This document shows, in pieces, positions 32,819 through 42,400 of a stretch of 57,166 nt of DNA; the first letter of the stretch is position 1, and each line of letters starts with the position of its first letter. This DNA is from Bacillota bacterium (lineage in GTDB: Bacteria > Bacillota_I > Bacilli_A > RFN20 > CAG-288), in NCBI GenBank assembly GCA_023459795.1, contig JAEWSP010000009.1, forward strand, positions 1 to 57,166, read 5' to 3'. The notes under the pieces were generated by a model, which was not told the origin of the DNA, searched no databases, and saw nothing but the letters and a program-made list of their open reading frames with translations. The position numbers and the translations under genes are program-made.

Positions 32819-35374
32819 CTAGTAGAGACGGATGTTCATTCCGGTTTCGGTAATCTGAGACTTGGCGACATCAAACTCGACGTTGATCTGCTTTCCTTCC
32901 GGAAGCGGTTCAGCGACGCGGACGAGAAGGAACGTTTCCTTTCCACCCTGCGGCTTGTAGGAAACACGGGCGAAATAGACATCGCTTCCGTAATCCAGGG
33001 TTTCCTTGACGGTAACATGGAAACTGTTCTTCTTGTCTACGATCTTGTAGGCATCATGCGGCATCTCGACAAGGAATTCCTTGGAGAAGACACGTGTGCC
33101 AAGACCCTGTACAAGCTTGTTGGAGATGATATCGGTAGTGAGGGTATAGTAGTCCTCCGGGAAACGGAAGAAGAAGACCAAGCTTGCACGGCTGACAGCG
33201 GCGTTCTTTTCGCGGGTCAGTTCCTTAAGGGCAGCTTTGTGGTCCTTCTCGATGTACTTTCCAGGGCATACCTTGGAACGGAAATCAGCAGTCTTGTCGG
33301 AAAGTTCCTTTTCCAGTCCGCCCTTCTTACGCTTAGCGAAGGACTTGACCTGGGAGACCTTGGATTCGTAGTCGATGGTGGCACCATTGAGGGCTGTAGC
33401 CAAGGTATTTTCCTTATCGGTCTGGAAATTATCGGAGAAGATATGGTATTCATCCAATCTTCTGCTTCTGGTTTCCTTATCCTTGTTGCTTGCACGGAAG
33501 GCACGGTATTCGTTCTCTTCCTTGATTCTCTTTTCTGCGAAATTGTAGTCGTTCTGCTTCTTGATCTTCTTCTTGGTATCGTTGAAGTCCTTCTTCAAAA
33601 GCTTGAGGGACTTCTTCTCCTCGTCATCAAGGACCTTGATGGCAGAAGTGATAGTAGCCTTGGCGGCGTTGTAAGAAGCGGTTTCCTCTGCTTCGTTGAC
33701 CGTCTTTGCCATGTTCTCAGCATCCAGCTTAGCCTTTTCGTACTTCTGGTTCTCGAGAAGGATCTTGGCATCCATGAACTTAGTAGCGGAATCAATCTTG
33801 TCCTTACGGAACTGGATGAATTCCGGCTCGCTCTTCTTGGCAATTACAGTCTGGAAATTGTAGAAAGTGCAGGTGAACGGATCCGAATGGGAAACAGGGG
33901 TAACGACCTGCTTGCCATCCACGAAGATGCTGATCTTCGTGAAATCTATTCCGAGGCTTACATTCTCGTCTTCCTGGTGCGGCTTATCGCAGACGGCAAA
34001 GAAAGTTCTGCCATTTGCCGAAACATGCACAAGGTTCTGCTTTCCGATAACCTCGGTTTTGATTACCTTGGCCTTGAATCCAGGCCTTCCGAAGACGAAA
34101 CCATCCGTCGGAATCCGAAGTTCGATGCCTTCTGCATCGGCTCTGTAAAGAGCCTTCGGAAGACGGATTTCGGAACCGAGGAAGCAGAGCTGGTTATCGC
34201 GGACGCTGGCTTCGAAGGAATTGTAGACCGGAATACGAGGAACAATCGTTTCCTCGGATTTGGAATCGAAGAAATAGGCATAGGACATATCAAACTGGAC
34301 ATAGATGATATCCCCAGGCTTGATGCCGGAGACATTCTTCACCTGGATGGTGATGTTTCCGGAACCTTCGGAAGTGATGGAATCATTCTTCAAATTGATG
34401 TTTCCGTAGATCAGGCAGTTGGAACCAAGTTCCTCGAAATGAGAAACCTTGACCTTGACGGAATTCTCAACCGCCTCATCGACTAAATTGATGTGTTCGC
34501 AGCGGACACCCATCGTAATCGGGTGGGCACCATCGAAATAGTCCGGAAGAACCTTGATAAGCTGGTTGTAAGGGACAACAAGCTTTTCCTTGTTTTCCTT
34601 GAGGGATACTTCGACTTTCTCTCCCTTGCGGAGTAAAGTGCAGTCGAAGAAATTCATCTGCGGAGTGCCGATGAAACCGGCGACGAACTTGTTGGAAGGA
34701 TAATCATAAAGGTTCTTCGGGGAATCGACCTGCTTGATTCTTCCCTGCTTCATAACGACAACTCTGTCGCCGAGAGTCATAGCTTCGACCTGGTCGTGGG
34801 TGACATAGATGAAAGTGGTCTTCAGCTTCTGATGAAGCTTGGCGATTTCTGTACGCATCTGGGCTCTGAGCTTGGCATCGAGGTTGGAAAGAGGTTCATC
34901 GAGAAGCATGACCTTAGGATCTCTTAGAATGGCTCTTCCGAGGGCGACACGCTGTCTCTGGCCTCCCGACATTGCCTTCGGCTTACGGTCGAGGTAATCC
35001 TTGATTCCGAGAATGTTTGCAGCCTCGAGAACCTTCTCCTGGATGACTTCGTTCGGAACATGTCTGAGCTTGAGTCCGAAAGCGAGGTTTTCATAGACGG
35101 TCATATGCGGATAAAGGGCATAGTTCTGGAAGACCATGGCAATATCACGGTCCTTCGGTTCTACGTCATTGACGATCATGTTGTTGATGTAAAGTTCGCC
35201 AGCGGTGATGTCTTCAAGGCCAGCAATCATTCTTAAAGTCGTAGACTTTCCGCAGCCGGAAGGTCCGACGAAAACGATGAACTCCCCATCCTTGATGTCC
35301 AGGGAGATATCGTTTACGGCCTTGGTTCCATTCGGATAAACCTTGTAGATATGTTCTAGTTTTACACTTGCCAT
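32819..35374 (-). CDS. msmX: MsmX/MalK-type sugar ABC ATPase with large C-terminal extension
   Basis: Energises the MalFG permease. Residues 1-372 are a normal MsmX/UgpC protein: Walker A GPSGCGKST (37-45), signature MSGGQ (135-139), Walker B VMLLDEP (155-161), H-loop His193, then TOBE domains ending GDIIYVQFDMSYAYFFD (354-370). Normal members stop there at about 370 aa; this one runs to 851. Residues 380-495 look like another TOBE-type segment ending VSLGIDFTKISIFVDG. Residues about 512-735 are Lys/Glu/Asp-rich and helical or coiled-coil. Residues 738-851 are beta-rich again and end GKQINVEFDVAKSQITETG, the same kind of ending. The frame is unbroken and all parts share the operon's base composition, so this is one long gene and not a fusion artefact. 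The extension may be regulatory. Confidence 0.9.
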   Translation of the reverse strand: MASVKLEHIYKVYPNGTKAVNDISLDIKDGEFIVFVGPSGCGKSTTLRMIAGLEDITAGELYINNMIVNDVEPKDRDIAMVFQNYALYPHMTVYENLAFGLKLRHVPNEVIQEKVLEAANILGIKDYLDRKPKAMSGGQRQRVALGRAILRDPKVMLLDEPLSNLDAKLRAQMRTEIAKLHQKLKTTFIYVTHDQVEAMTLGDRVVVMKQGRIKQVDSPKNLYDYPSNKFVAGFIGTPQMNFFDCTLLRKGEKVEVSLKENKEKLVVPYNQLIKVLPDYFDGAHPITMGVRCEHINLVDEAVENSVKVKVSHFEELGSNCLIYGNINLKNDSITSEGSGNITIQVKNVSGIKPGDIIYVQFDMSYAYFFDSKSEETIVPRIPVYNSFEASVRDNQLCFLGSEIRLPKALYRADAEGIELRIPTDGFVFGRPGFKAKVIKTEVIGKQNLVHVSANGRTFFAVCDKPHQEDENVSLGIDFTKISIFVDGKQVVTPVSHSDPFTCTFYNFQTVIAKKSEPEFIQFRKDKIDSATKFMDAKILLENQKYEKAKLDAENMAKTVNEAEETASYNAAKATITSAIKVLDDEEKKSLKLLKKDFNDTKKKIKKQNDYNFAEKRIKEENEYRAFRASNKDKETRSRRLDEYHIFSDNFQTDKENTLATALNGATIDYESKVSQVKSFAKRKKGGLEKELSDKTADFRSKVCPGKYIEKDHKAALKELTREKNAAVSRASLVFFFRFPEDYYTLTTDIISNKLVQGLGTRVFSKEFLVEMPHDAYKIVDKKNSFHVTVKETLDYGSDVYFARVSYKPQGGKETFLLVRVAEPLPEGKQINVEFDVAKSQITETGMNIRLY

Positions 35375-35390
35375 AATTATAGGCTCCTTT

Positions 35391-37076
35391 TTATTTTCCT
35401 AAGACGGCAATCGAATACGGAGGGAGAGTCAGAACCTTATTCTTGTTGATAACCTTTTCGGCTGTATCTTCAAGAACAGTTTTGACCTCATAGTCCGTCA
35501 AAGAATAGTCATATGTCCCAGTTTCAGTTCCAGAGAAATTGAAGATAATCTTGAGGGATGAACCATTGTAGGATTTGTTCACAGCTAGAAGCGGAGAAGA
35601 ACCCTTTACGGCAAGGTTCTGCGTATCCGTATCATCGGAATCCTGTATTTCGCCCCGGCTTATTCCAGGAATTGCATTCCGGATAAGATTGGCTTTCTTG
35701 ACGTAGTTCAGAATGGAAGAACTGTCTTTTTCCTGGTCAGCGCTTGACGGGTAGTATTCCACCTGTTCCGTAGCACCGCTAGGATCTCGGCATTCTCCTT
35801 CATGGGTTGTATCGTTCCAGTAGTAATGGGTACGATAGTTGGCATCATTTTTCGGGGAATTCTCGGAACTGGACATGCCGATTTCATCGCCATAGTAATG
35901 GAAGGATGCACCGGTAGTCATTGCGAGAAGCCCCAGCTGGAATTTGGAGAAGGAGATATACTTTGAGGCAGTTGCCCTTCCCATATCATGGTTATCCAAG
36001 AAAGGCGCCGGAATGTGGGAACCGGAGACAGAAAGAAGCTTTTTCTCTCCGCTGCTATAGGAGGTTTTGTAGACTGGATTGGCAAAGGACCTCAGAAGGA
36101 AGCTATCACTATCTGTAGAGGACCCCGGGAAATAGAAGAAACTATCAATACCGCTCTTGTAGTATTCGCTAATGGTTCCACTGCTTTCCCAGCATTCGCC
36201 TACGGAATAACCGTTTGGATTGTTGTCCTTAATCATCTTGGCAATCCTTGTAAGGACTGGAACATTCTTAACTGTACTTCCGTAGTAGTAATAGGAAGTT
36301 GCATCAAGACGGAATCCATCAATTCCGATATCGTCTGCCATGTAGTAGTCGATTACGGATTTGATTTTCCCGTATGTGAATTCCGAGTCGAAATTCAATT
36401 CCGGCATCTCAGTATCGAAGTTGCACTCGTAGTAGAACCCGTTTGCGCCGGCTGCAGAATACCGGTTTATTTCATGAGAACTTATTGCCGCATCTGCACT
36501 GGCTTTATCGGGGAAGAAGGAGTAAAGAGAAGAGTAATTCTCTTCCTCTTCCGTCATCGCCGTCCCCGCAAGCTTCTTTTTGTATGCCGCTACAGCACTC
36601 GCATACCATGGATTATAGAGACCGGTATGATTGAAGACACCATCGAGGATGACCTTGATACCAAGCGCATGGGCATCTTTGACCAACTTCTTAAGGTCAT
36701 CCATCGTTCCGAAATCTTTGCGGATTTGGAAGTAATCGTTGATATCATAGCCATGGTACGTGGAAGTCTTGAATATCGGGGTGAGCCAGATGCCGGTGTA
36801 GCCTAGACCCCGGAGGTAACCCAGCTTGGAATCAATTCCAAGAAGGTCTCCTATTTTGTCGTTGTTGGAATCGCAATAGCTGTAAGGGAAGATCTCATAC
36901 CAGTTTCGATAATTGTCCTCGAGCGGAGCATCGATGAGGTGCTCCGTAATTCCCGTATCTACGGAAGAGGAGGTCGAAACTTCCGGGGTTGAAGATGAAG
37001 AAGAGGTAGGAGTACTTCCTTTGCAGGAAGAAAGGAAAACAGGTAAGAGGAGAACCAGGGGTACTAGTTTTTTCAT
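35391..37076 (-). CDS. Secreted GH13 alpha-amylase-family lipoprotein
   Basis: Cleaves starch or maltodextrin at the cell surface. The lipoprotein signal MKKLVPLVLLLPVFLSSC has its Cys at 18, followed by a Ser/Thr linker to about 40. The GH13 (beta/alpha)8 domain shows region I DGVFNHTG (145-152), region II GFRLDATS with nucleophile Asp258, region III GECW with acid Glu294, and region IV FLDNHDMGR with Asp364. The final 90 residues form the C-terminal beta domain. The 561-aa length fits. The exact bond specificity (alpha-amylase, neopullulanase or oligo-1,6-glucosidase) cannot be told from these motifs. It lies between malG and msmX in the operon. Confidence 0.92.
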   Translation of the reverse strand: MKKLVPLVLLLPVFLSSCKGSTPTSSSSSTPEVSTSSSVDTGITEHLIDAPLEDNYRNWYEIFPYSYCDSNNDKIGDLLGIDSKLGYLRGLGYTGIWLTPIFKTSTYHGYDINDYFQIRKDFGTMDDLKKLVKDAHALGIKVILDGVFNHTGLYNPWYASAVAAYKKKLAGTAMTEEEENYSSLYSFFPDKASADAAISSHEINRYSAAGANGFYYECNFDTEMPELNFDSEFTYGKIKSVIDYYMADDIGIDGFRLDATSYYYYGSTVKNVPVLTRIAKMIKDNNPNGYSVGECWESSGTISEYYKSGIDSFFYFPGSSTDSDSFLLRSFANPVYKTSYSSGEKKLLSVSGSHIPAPFLDNHDMGRATASKYISFSKFQLGLLAMTTGASFHYYGDEIGMSSSENSPKNDANYRTHYYWNDTTHEGECRDPSGATEQVEYYPSSADQEKDSSSILNYVKKANLIRNAIPGISRGEIQDSDDTDTQNLAVKGSSPLLAVNKSYNGSSLKIIFNFSGTETGTYDYSLTDYEVKTVLEDTAEKVINKNKVLTLPPYSIAVLGK

Positions 37077-37081
37077 GGAAT

Positions 37082-37984
37082 TTAGCCTTTGACAGCGCCG
37101 CCGGTAATACCTTCGACGTAGTACTTCTGAAGCCAGAAGAACAAGGCAACAATCGGGATGGAGATGAAGACACCTCCGGCGCAGAAAGCATTGAAATATG
37201 TAACAATGTATTCCTTTGCAATCATACGCTGCATACCGACTGCAACGGTCATCATATCCGGCTGTCCGTTAGCAAGGATGGAGCCGAGCATGAAGTCACC
37301 CCAAGGGGCGATAAAGGTAATTAAGGCAGTATAGACGACAATCGGCTTGGACAGAGGCATGATAACCTTGAAGAAGATGGTGTTCTTGTTGGCACCATCG
37401 ATCATGGCAGCCTCATCCAAAGACTTAGGAATCGTATCGAAGAAGCCCTTGGCGATGTAGTACTGCATAGCCGAGCCCGCAACATAGATTAAAAGCAAGG
37501 AATAGATACTGGTGGTTAGGTTTGCTAGCTTGAGGATGAAATAGATGATAAGCATGGACAGGAATCCAGGGAACATACCAAGAACAAGGATCAGCTTCAT
37601 AAGGGGCTTACGGAGCTTGAAGCGAAGACGGGAGAAAGCATAGGAAGTACCAAGAACCATGACCGTTTCAACAATTGCAGTAATTGCAGAAATAGCCAAA
37701 GTGTTCAGATACCATTTCCAGAAAGGCAGGGTTTCATCTTTGAAAAGCATCACATAGTTAGCACCTGTCCATCCGGGTTGTCCCTTCTGAGGATTGATGA
37801 GAGGCATGAAGTAAGTCGGGGCATAAACGGAAGAGAAGGAAGTGAAGAACATATACAGGAATGGTAACACCCAAAATACACAGAGGATGATAAGGAAGGC
37901 ATAGATGCCGATATTCCTGGTCATCACTGCCCGTTTGTGAGAACGGTATTTGCTTTTGGCATTTGCCTGTAACATTGGTGTCAT
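37082..37984 (-). CDS. malG: Maltodextrin ABC permease MalG
   Basis: Inner-membrane permease subunit of 300 aa with six hydrophobic segments. The coupling EAA loop reads SLDEAAMIDGANKNTIFFKVIMPLSKP, the site where MsmX docks. SSVYAPTYF and WLQKYYVEGITGGAVKG, at the N- and C-terminal ends, are typical of MalG. Its start overlaps the malF stop by one base. The amylase gene follows after 5 bases. Confidence 0.94.
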   Translation of the reverse strand: MTPMLQANAKSKYRSHKRAVMTRNIGIYAFLIILCVFWVLPFLYMFFTSFSSVYAPTYFMPLINPQKGQPGWTGANYVMLFKDETLPFWKWYLNTLAISAITAIVETVMVLGTSYAFSRLRFKLRKPLMKLILVLGMFPGFLSMLIIYFILKLANLTTSIYSLLLIYVAGSAMQYYIAKGFFDTIPKSLDEAAMIDGANKNTIFFKVIMPLSKPIVVYTALITFIAPWGDFMLGSILANGQPDMMTVAVGMQRMIAKEYIVTYFNAFCAGGVFISIPIVALFFWLQKYYVEGITGGAVKG

Positions 37985-39633
37985 TACTGGAATTCCTCCT
38001 CATCCTTAACGGAATTACTATTGTTGTAGAAGATAAGAGAGAAGAATGCGACAAGTACGAAGACCAAGATGCCGATAACAGAAGCAGTTGCATAATCCGG
38101 GTTAGTCGAAGAAATAGAAATCTTGTAGATCCAGGTGATTAGCAAGTCGGTTCTTCCAAGTCCCTGTACCGTAACCGAGAGAGGGACATCTCCGCCTAAT
38201 GTATATGCCGGTCCACCAGTGCTTAAGAGATAGATGACGTTGAAGTTATTGATGTTTCCGACAAACTGTGAGATAAGGTAAGGAGTAGTGACGAATAGCA
38301 TATAAGGGAGAGTAATCTTGAAATACATCTTGACGGGGGATGCACCATCGATCTTCGCGGATTCATAGAGGTCGTTAGGGATGTTCATCAAAAGACCGGT
38401 GCAAATTAACATGGTATAAGGAATACCGATCCAAGTGTTGAGGACAATAATCATGATCTTGGCAAGCATCGGATCAGTTAGCCATGGGATATTGGCGGAA
38501 CCAATCCATCCCCAAGAGCGGAGAACACCGTTGACGAGACCGGTATCTGCAAATATTTTGGAAAGAAGAAGAAGGGAGATGAATTGGGGAACTGCAATGG
38601 TTGAAATCAGAACAGTTCTCCAAAGCTTCTTCAGACGGATTCCCTTGATGTTGATGATCATAGCCATGATCATACCGAGGAAATAGTTCGAGAAAGTAGC
38701 AAAGAAAGCCCAAACCAGAGTCCAAAGGAGAACCTGCATGAAAATCTTGAAGAAATTACCAGAAGTTGAAGATGCAGAAGTGGAGAAAACAGAAGAGAAA
38801 TTATACCATCCGACCCAGTCAATCAAGTGATCCGGTGTGATATGGGAGCTGTTATAGTTAGTGAAAGCAATAAGAATCATCATGATGATTGGAATGATGG
38901 TAAAGCAAGTTAAGCCAAGAATCGGAATGAAAAGGAGCGTTCTATCATAGTGCTTGTTGAAGACATCCTCGATGGTGTCTTTGTCAGAAGCAGCTTTTCC
39001 AATGGCTCCATAACGCTGGATTTTAAGAGAATCTTTAAGCTGGTTATACCATAAGAACAAGAAAAGCAGGATGAATACAATCGTAATAATAGAATAAAGC
39101 ATTACTGTGAACGAATTATCATGAACAGCTTTTGCAGTTACGTTCAGGCCGGTTTCATCGATAATTTCATATTGCACAGAACCAATCTGACCCAAGGAAC
39201 CTAAACGGGCAAGATTCGGGACTCCAACAATTCCAAAGAAAACAAAGAAGAAGACCTCATAAAGGAAATAAAGGATTCCACGGATAATTTGGTGGCGGGT
39301 AACAAGTCCAAGGCCCATGAAAATGAAGGACAAACGAGTGAAAACGTCTCCGTTTGCTCCGGCATCATAGATTCCCCTTACGACTCCTTGACCCTTATGC
39401 CATCTATCCCTGGCTTTCCGAGGAACAGAATGGAAAAAACGACCCAACTTCTTCGGGATTGCCGTGAAGAAATGGGCGAACTTATAAAGAATCTGCTTCG
39501 GTTTGGTTAAAGACAAGTACTCTAAATTAGAATCCAAAGTTAAACCGGCCTCTGAATTAGAAAAACCATCGGCGTCTTGCGATACCGGTGTAGCGCTGGT
39601 TTTGGTTTCCAGGACAGCATTATTGCTAGCCAT
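37984..39633 (-). CDS. malF: Maltodextrin ABC permease MalF with N-terminal extension
   Basis: Permease subunit of 549 aa. The EAA loop is DLYESAKIDGASPVKMYFKITLPYM. About eight membrane segments follow a hydrophilic N-terminal stretch of about 95 residues, which contains Lys/Arg-rich helices (AIPKKLGRFFHSVPRKARDRWHKG). Gram-positive MalF proteins are usually 430-450 aa, so the extra cytoplasmic N-terminus and two or three extra membrane helices near 95-200 are notable; E. coli MalF (514 aa) also has extra helices. GGAGG precedes the ATG. A hairpin separates it from malE. Confidence 0.93.
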   Translation of the reverse strand: MASNNAVLETKTSATPVSQDADGFSNSEAGLTLDSNLEYLSLTKPKQILYKFAHFFTAIPKKLGRFFHSVPRKARDRWHKGQGVVRGIYDAGANGDVFTRLSFIFMGLGLVTRHQIIRGILYFLYEVFFFVFFGIVGVPNLARLGSLGQIGSVQYEIIDETGLNVTAKAVHDNSFTVMLYSIITIVFILLFLFLWYNQLKDSLKIQRYGAIGKAASDKDTIEDVFNKHYDRTLLFIPILGLTCFTIIPIIMMILIAFTNYNSSHITPDHLIDWVGWYNFSSVFSTSASSTSGNFFKIFMQVLLWTLVWAFFATFSNYFLGMIMAMIINIKGIRLKKLWRTVLISTIAVPQFISLLLLSKIFADTGLVNGVLRSWGWIGSANIPWLTDPMLAKIMIIVLNTWIGIPYTMLICTGLLMNIPNDLYESAKIDGASPVKMYFKITLPYMLFVTTPYLISQFVGNINNFNVIYLLSTGGPAYTLGGDVPLSVTVQGLGRTDLLITWIYKISISSTNPDYATASVIGILVFVLVAFFSLIFYNNSNSVKDEEEFQ

Positions 39634-39704
39634 ATATTCCTCCTTTCGGTCAGTTACGATGCGCGGATTTCGAAAGAAAACAGAAAGACCCTACAAAGAC
39701 AACA

Positions 39705-39734
39705 AGGCAGGTCCTGATTTCTCAAGACCTGCCT
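39705..39734 (-). terminator. Intercistronic hairpin between malE and malF
   Basis: AGGCAGGTC and GACCTGCCT (39705-39713, 39726-39734) form a 9-bp perfect stem. The minus-strand tail (TTGTTGTCTTTG) is poor in T runs. It may be a partial terminator or an RNA-stabilising end that lets malE mRNA exceed malFG, as is known for binding-protein operons. Confidence 0.6.
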
Positions 39735-39757
39735 AGGAAAGAACTTACCGAATTAGA

Positions 39758-41056
39758 CTAGGCCGTGATGTCCTTGACAGCATCATTGAAGGCGGTAAGA
39801 GTAGTCTTGATGTTTTCATCAGTTGCAGAATATTCAGGAGCAGAGACAGTCTTGTAGAAGGATTCCCAAGCCTTCCAAACTCCGCTAGGAAGGATGGACT
39901 GCGGAACAGTGTACGAAGTCATTCCGTTGACAGCAGCAACAGTCTGGTCATCTGCGACTTCCTTATCAGCGGCAGCAACCTTGTTCAGCGGGGAAGCACC
40001 GAACATTTCATAACGGAGAAGCTGTTCCTGTTCGGAAACAAGGTAAGCGGCGATGTTGAATTCGATGGCAGCCTTAGCAGTATCAGTTCCATATCCAAGC
40101 GGGTTGACACCATACTGCTTGAAACCAGTGAAGTTCTTCATCGGCTTAGTCACTCCATCAACAGTCATGGAAGGAAGAATAGTGGCCTTGAGTTTATCTG
40201 CTCCAACGGCGTCCGCATACTTCTTCTGGTTCCAGTTTCCAGTAGCAATCGAGCCATAACCGGAAGTAGCAGTCGGGGCAGCCTGATCGCCATCGTTGCT
40301 GATGACATCCGGATTCTGAATCATAGAAATGATTCCCTTGGCAGCCTTGACACCGGCATCGGAATCGAAGTCGGCATCAACAGAGGTGATGGCGGTTCCA
40401 TCTTCATTAAGATTGATCTGCCACTTTGCACCGAAGGTCATAAGGGACGGGATTCCATACCAGCCATCGCTGAACTTGTAGTTGGTCTTAGCACCCTTGG
40501 CCTTGTTAGCAGCAATAAGCCCATCAACAGTCTTGGCCTGTTCGGCAGAAACGAAATCAGTATTGTAATAAAGGAAATAGGAATTGGAAGTGAAAGGAAG
40601 TCCATAGACATCATCACCAAGCTTGCAAGCATCGACCGGGGCCTGACCCATATCAGCAACCATCTGGTTGACAATCTTGGTCGGAACCTTGCCAATGGCA
40701 CCAGCCTTCGATAAAGCAAGAACCTGGTCAGAAGCATAAGCAAAGATATCCGGTCCACTGGTCCAATCAGACTGGCCTCCTGCATCGCCTTCCTCAAGAA
40801 CAGAAGACTTAACGGTGCAATTGGTATATCCATTGTCCTTTAAGTAAGCCTGAACCTGAGTCTTGACCCAAGCAGTCTGGGCATTCGGAGAAGCAACCTT
40901 GAACTCATAAGTGTACTTAGTATTGTCGACGGTCGTAGAGGAAACATCAGCAGAAGAAGTGGAATCATCAACAGAAGAAGTTCCAGCACCCTTGCAGCCA
41001 ACTAAAGCAAGAACAGCAACGCCCAGTAACGAAACAATTTTCTTGGTACTTTTCAT
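39758..41056 (-). CDS. malE: Maltodextrin-binding lipoprotein (MalE type)
   Basis: Extracytoplasmic solute-binding protein, family 1, 432 aa. The lipoprotein signal MKSTKKIVSLLGVAVLALVGC has its Cys at 21, followed by a Ser/Thr/Asp linker. The mature part has GPDIFAYASDQVLALSKAGAIGKV, VYGLPFTSNSYFLYYNTDFVS and KAAIEFNIAAYLVSEQEQLLRYEMFGASPLNK, all typical of the MalE/CUT1 group. AAAGGAGG precedes the ATG. It is the first gene of the operon, nearest the long regulatory region, and the following hairpin may raise its level over malFG. Confidence 0.94.
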   Translation of the reverse strand: MKSTKKIVSLLGVAVLALVGCKGAGTSSVDDSTSSADVSSTTVDNTKYTYEFKVASPNAQTAWVKTQVQAYLKDNGYTNCTVKSSVLEEGDAGGQSDWTSGPDIFAYASDQVLALSKAGAIGKVPTKIVNQMVADMGQAPVDACKLGDDVYGLPFTSNSYFLYYNTDFVSAEQAKTVDGLIAANKAKGAKTNYKFSDGWYGIPSLMTFGAKWQINLNEDGTAITSVDADFDSDAGVKAAKGIISMIQNPDVISNDGDQAAPTATSGYGSIATGNWNQKKYADAVGADKLKATILPSMTVDGVTKPMKNFTGFKQYGVNPLGYGTDTAKAAIEFNIAAYLVSEQEQLLRYEMFGASPLNKVAAADKEVADDQTVAAVNGMTSYTVPQSILPSGVWKAWESFYKTVSAPEYSATDENIKTTLTAFNDAVKDITA

Positions 41057-41131
41057 GAAAAGTATCCTCCTTTGTGTTGACTTCCCGTCCCGGAAATAGC
41101 AGTTGCCTTAGGGAGGTACCCGCTTTCGAAC

Positions 41132-41161
41132 CTAATATCCTATGAACCCCAACGGTTTCAA
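41132..41161 (-). promoter_or_regulatory. Candidate malE operon promoter
   Basis: Minus-strand TTGAAA (41156-41161) and TATTAG (41132-41137) with an 18-base spacer; the predicted leader is about 70 bases. It is the best match close to malE, but not strong. Confidence 0.35.
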
Positions 41162-41238
41162 TAGAATCAAAATAAAAAGAGACGGCTTAGATGAGGTAAA
41201 CGATTTCACGACTTCGATGAAGTAATCTTGAACCAAAT

Positions 41239-41270
41239 CCCAAGTTTTTAATTGGACTAATAAGCTTGGG
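41239..41270. repeat. Inverted repeat in the mal-glg region
   Basis: CCCAAG (41239-41244) and CTTGGG (41265-41270), with ACC/GGT pairs outside after a bulge. Confidence 0.5.
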
Positions 41271-41339
41271 GTGGTCCATTCAGAATCTTGAAGTCAAATT
41301 AGAAGATAAGAGATATCCTTTTTGGAAGAATTCCGGAAG

Positions 41340-41371
41340 GTACCTATTAGGAAGGGGCCCCAAATAGGTAC
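41340..41371. repeat. Inverted repeat in the mal-glg region
   Basis: GTACCTATT (41340-41348) and AATAGGTAC (41363-41371) are perfect arms; the loop contains GGGGCCCC. TTTT follows on the plus strand. Confidence 0.6.
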
Positions 41372-41921
41372 TTTTCGGAAACGACTCAAGGATATGGCTT
41401 AGATCCCAAGAAGAATCCCTTTTAGTATTTTCTATCCTTAATCTGCTTACATCCCGATTGGGAGAAGCTCCTTTTAGATAGGAAGCTAATAAGTGATTTT
41501 TGCCTTCTGGTTCTCTAAAACCGCTTACATTTTAACTCAATTTGGGAAAAAGTAAAGAGTTTTTGTAATGCATTTTTCGAAAAGGGAAAGTTTGATTTAA
41601 AAAAGAGGTAAAAAATAAACTAAAATTAAGTAAAAGACGAAGCAAAGTTAAGCTAAAGAGAAAAAAATTAATAACTCAAAAATAATCAAGCTAAAAAAAG
41701 TCTATAGAAAATGGGTGTTTCTACTATCCGAAAAACTCCTTTATTTACATACGTTTTTGCTTTCATTTAGGATATGGAAACTTTCCGGTAAAAACAAGTG
41801 CTTTAAAAAGAGGCCTATTGTTTGTACTATAGTTGCTTGCAAACAATTCTTATCTTTTGCAAGATAAAAAGTGACTTATTTAAAGACCTTCAATTAATCC
41901 AAACCAAGTAACAAAAATTCC

Positions 41922-41969
41922 ACGTTTTCGTAAAAAATGACTGCCTTGAAAAACAGTCATCGAAAACGT
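41922..41969. repeat. Two-part inverted repeat in the mal-glg region
   Basis: ACGTTTTCG (41922-41930) pairs with CGAAAACGT (41961-41969), and within it ATGACTG (41937-41943) pairs with CAGTCAT (41954-41960). Only a one-sided 6-base bulge (41931-41936) separates the helices. Confidence 0.65.
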
Positions 41970-42391
41970 AATAGACTCTTAGGAAAACGATTGCGGAAAT
42001 AAATTCAGAACAATTTTGTTGGCTATAAGCGTGTCTTGATAACAATGAAAGTCCTTCTTATTTTCGTGAAAATATAAAATATAATTACTTTTATCGACGG
42101 GATCAATTTTTGGGTTTCTTACTTTTTTTGAAAGGAGTACTGTCCCTGTTTCTTTTGATATTTGGTTTTGCGTTTTTTTTGTTTTATGGGTAATTCTCAG
42201 AATAGTGTGTTTTTGATGTTTCTTTTTTAGGGCGTTTGGATTTTATACAAAAGGAAAAATGATAGTTCACATTTTAATTTGCCTATTTCAAAAATGTATA
42301 TAGTTGGAATTTGACCCTAAATAGAATCAAAAGGCTTTTTTGCTTTTTCTTGGAAAATGTTTCTTTCAAGGAGAAAAACAAAGGTTTTGTG

Positions 42392-42400
42392 TGCTATAAT
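42392..42400 (+). promoter_or_regulatory. Extended -10 promoter of glgB-glgP
   Basis: TGC-TATAAT (TATAAT at 42395-42400), giving a leader of about 20 bases; no clear -35. GGGAGG (42415-42420) is the Shine-Dalgarno. Confidence 0.6.

Noticed and set aside
33017..34486. A 489-codon plus-strand frame opposite msmX
   Set aside because: msmX keeps one unbroken frame with good RBS and the antisense frame has no RBS or recognisable motif.
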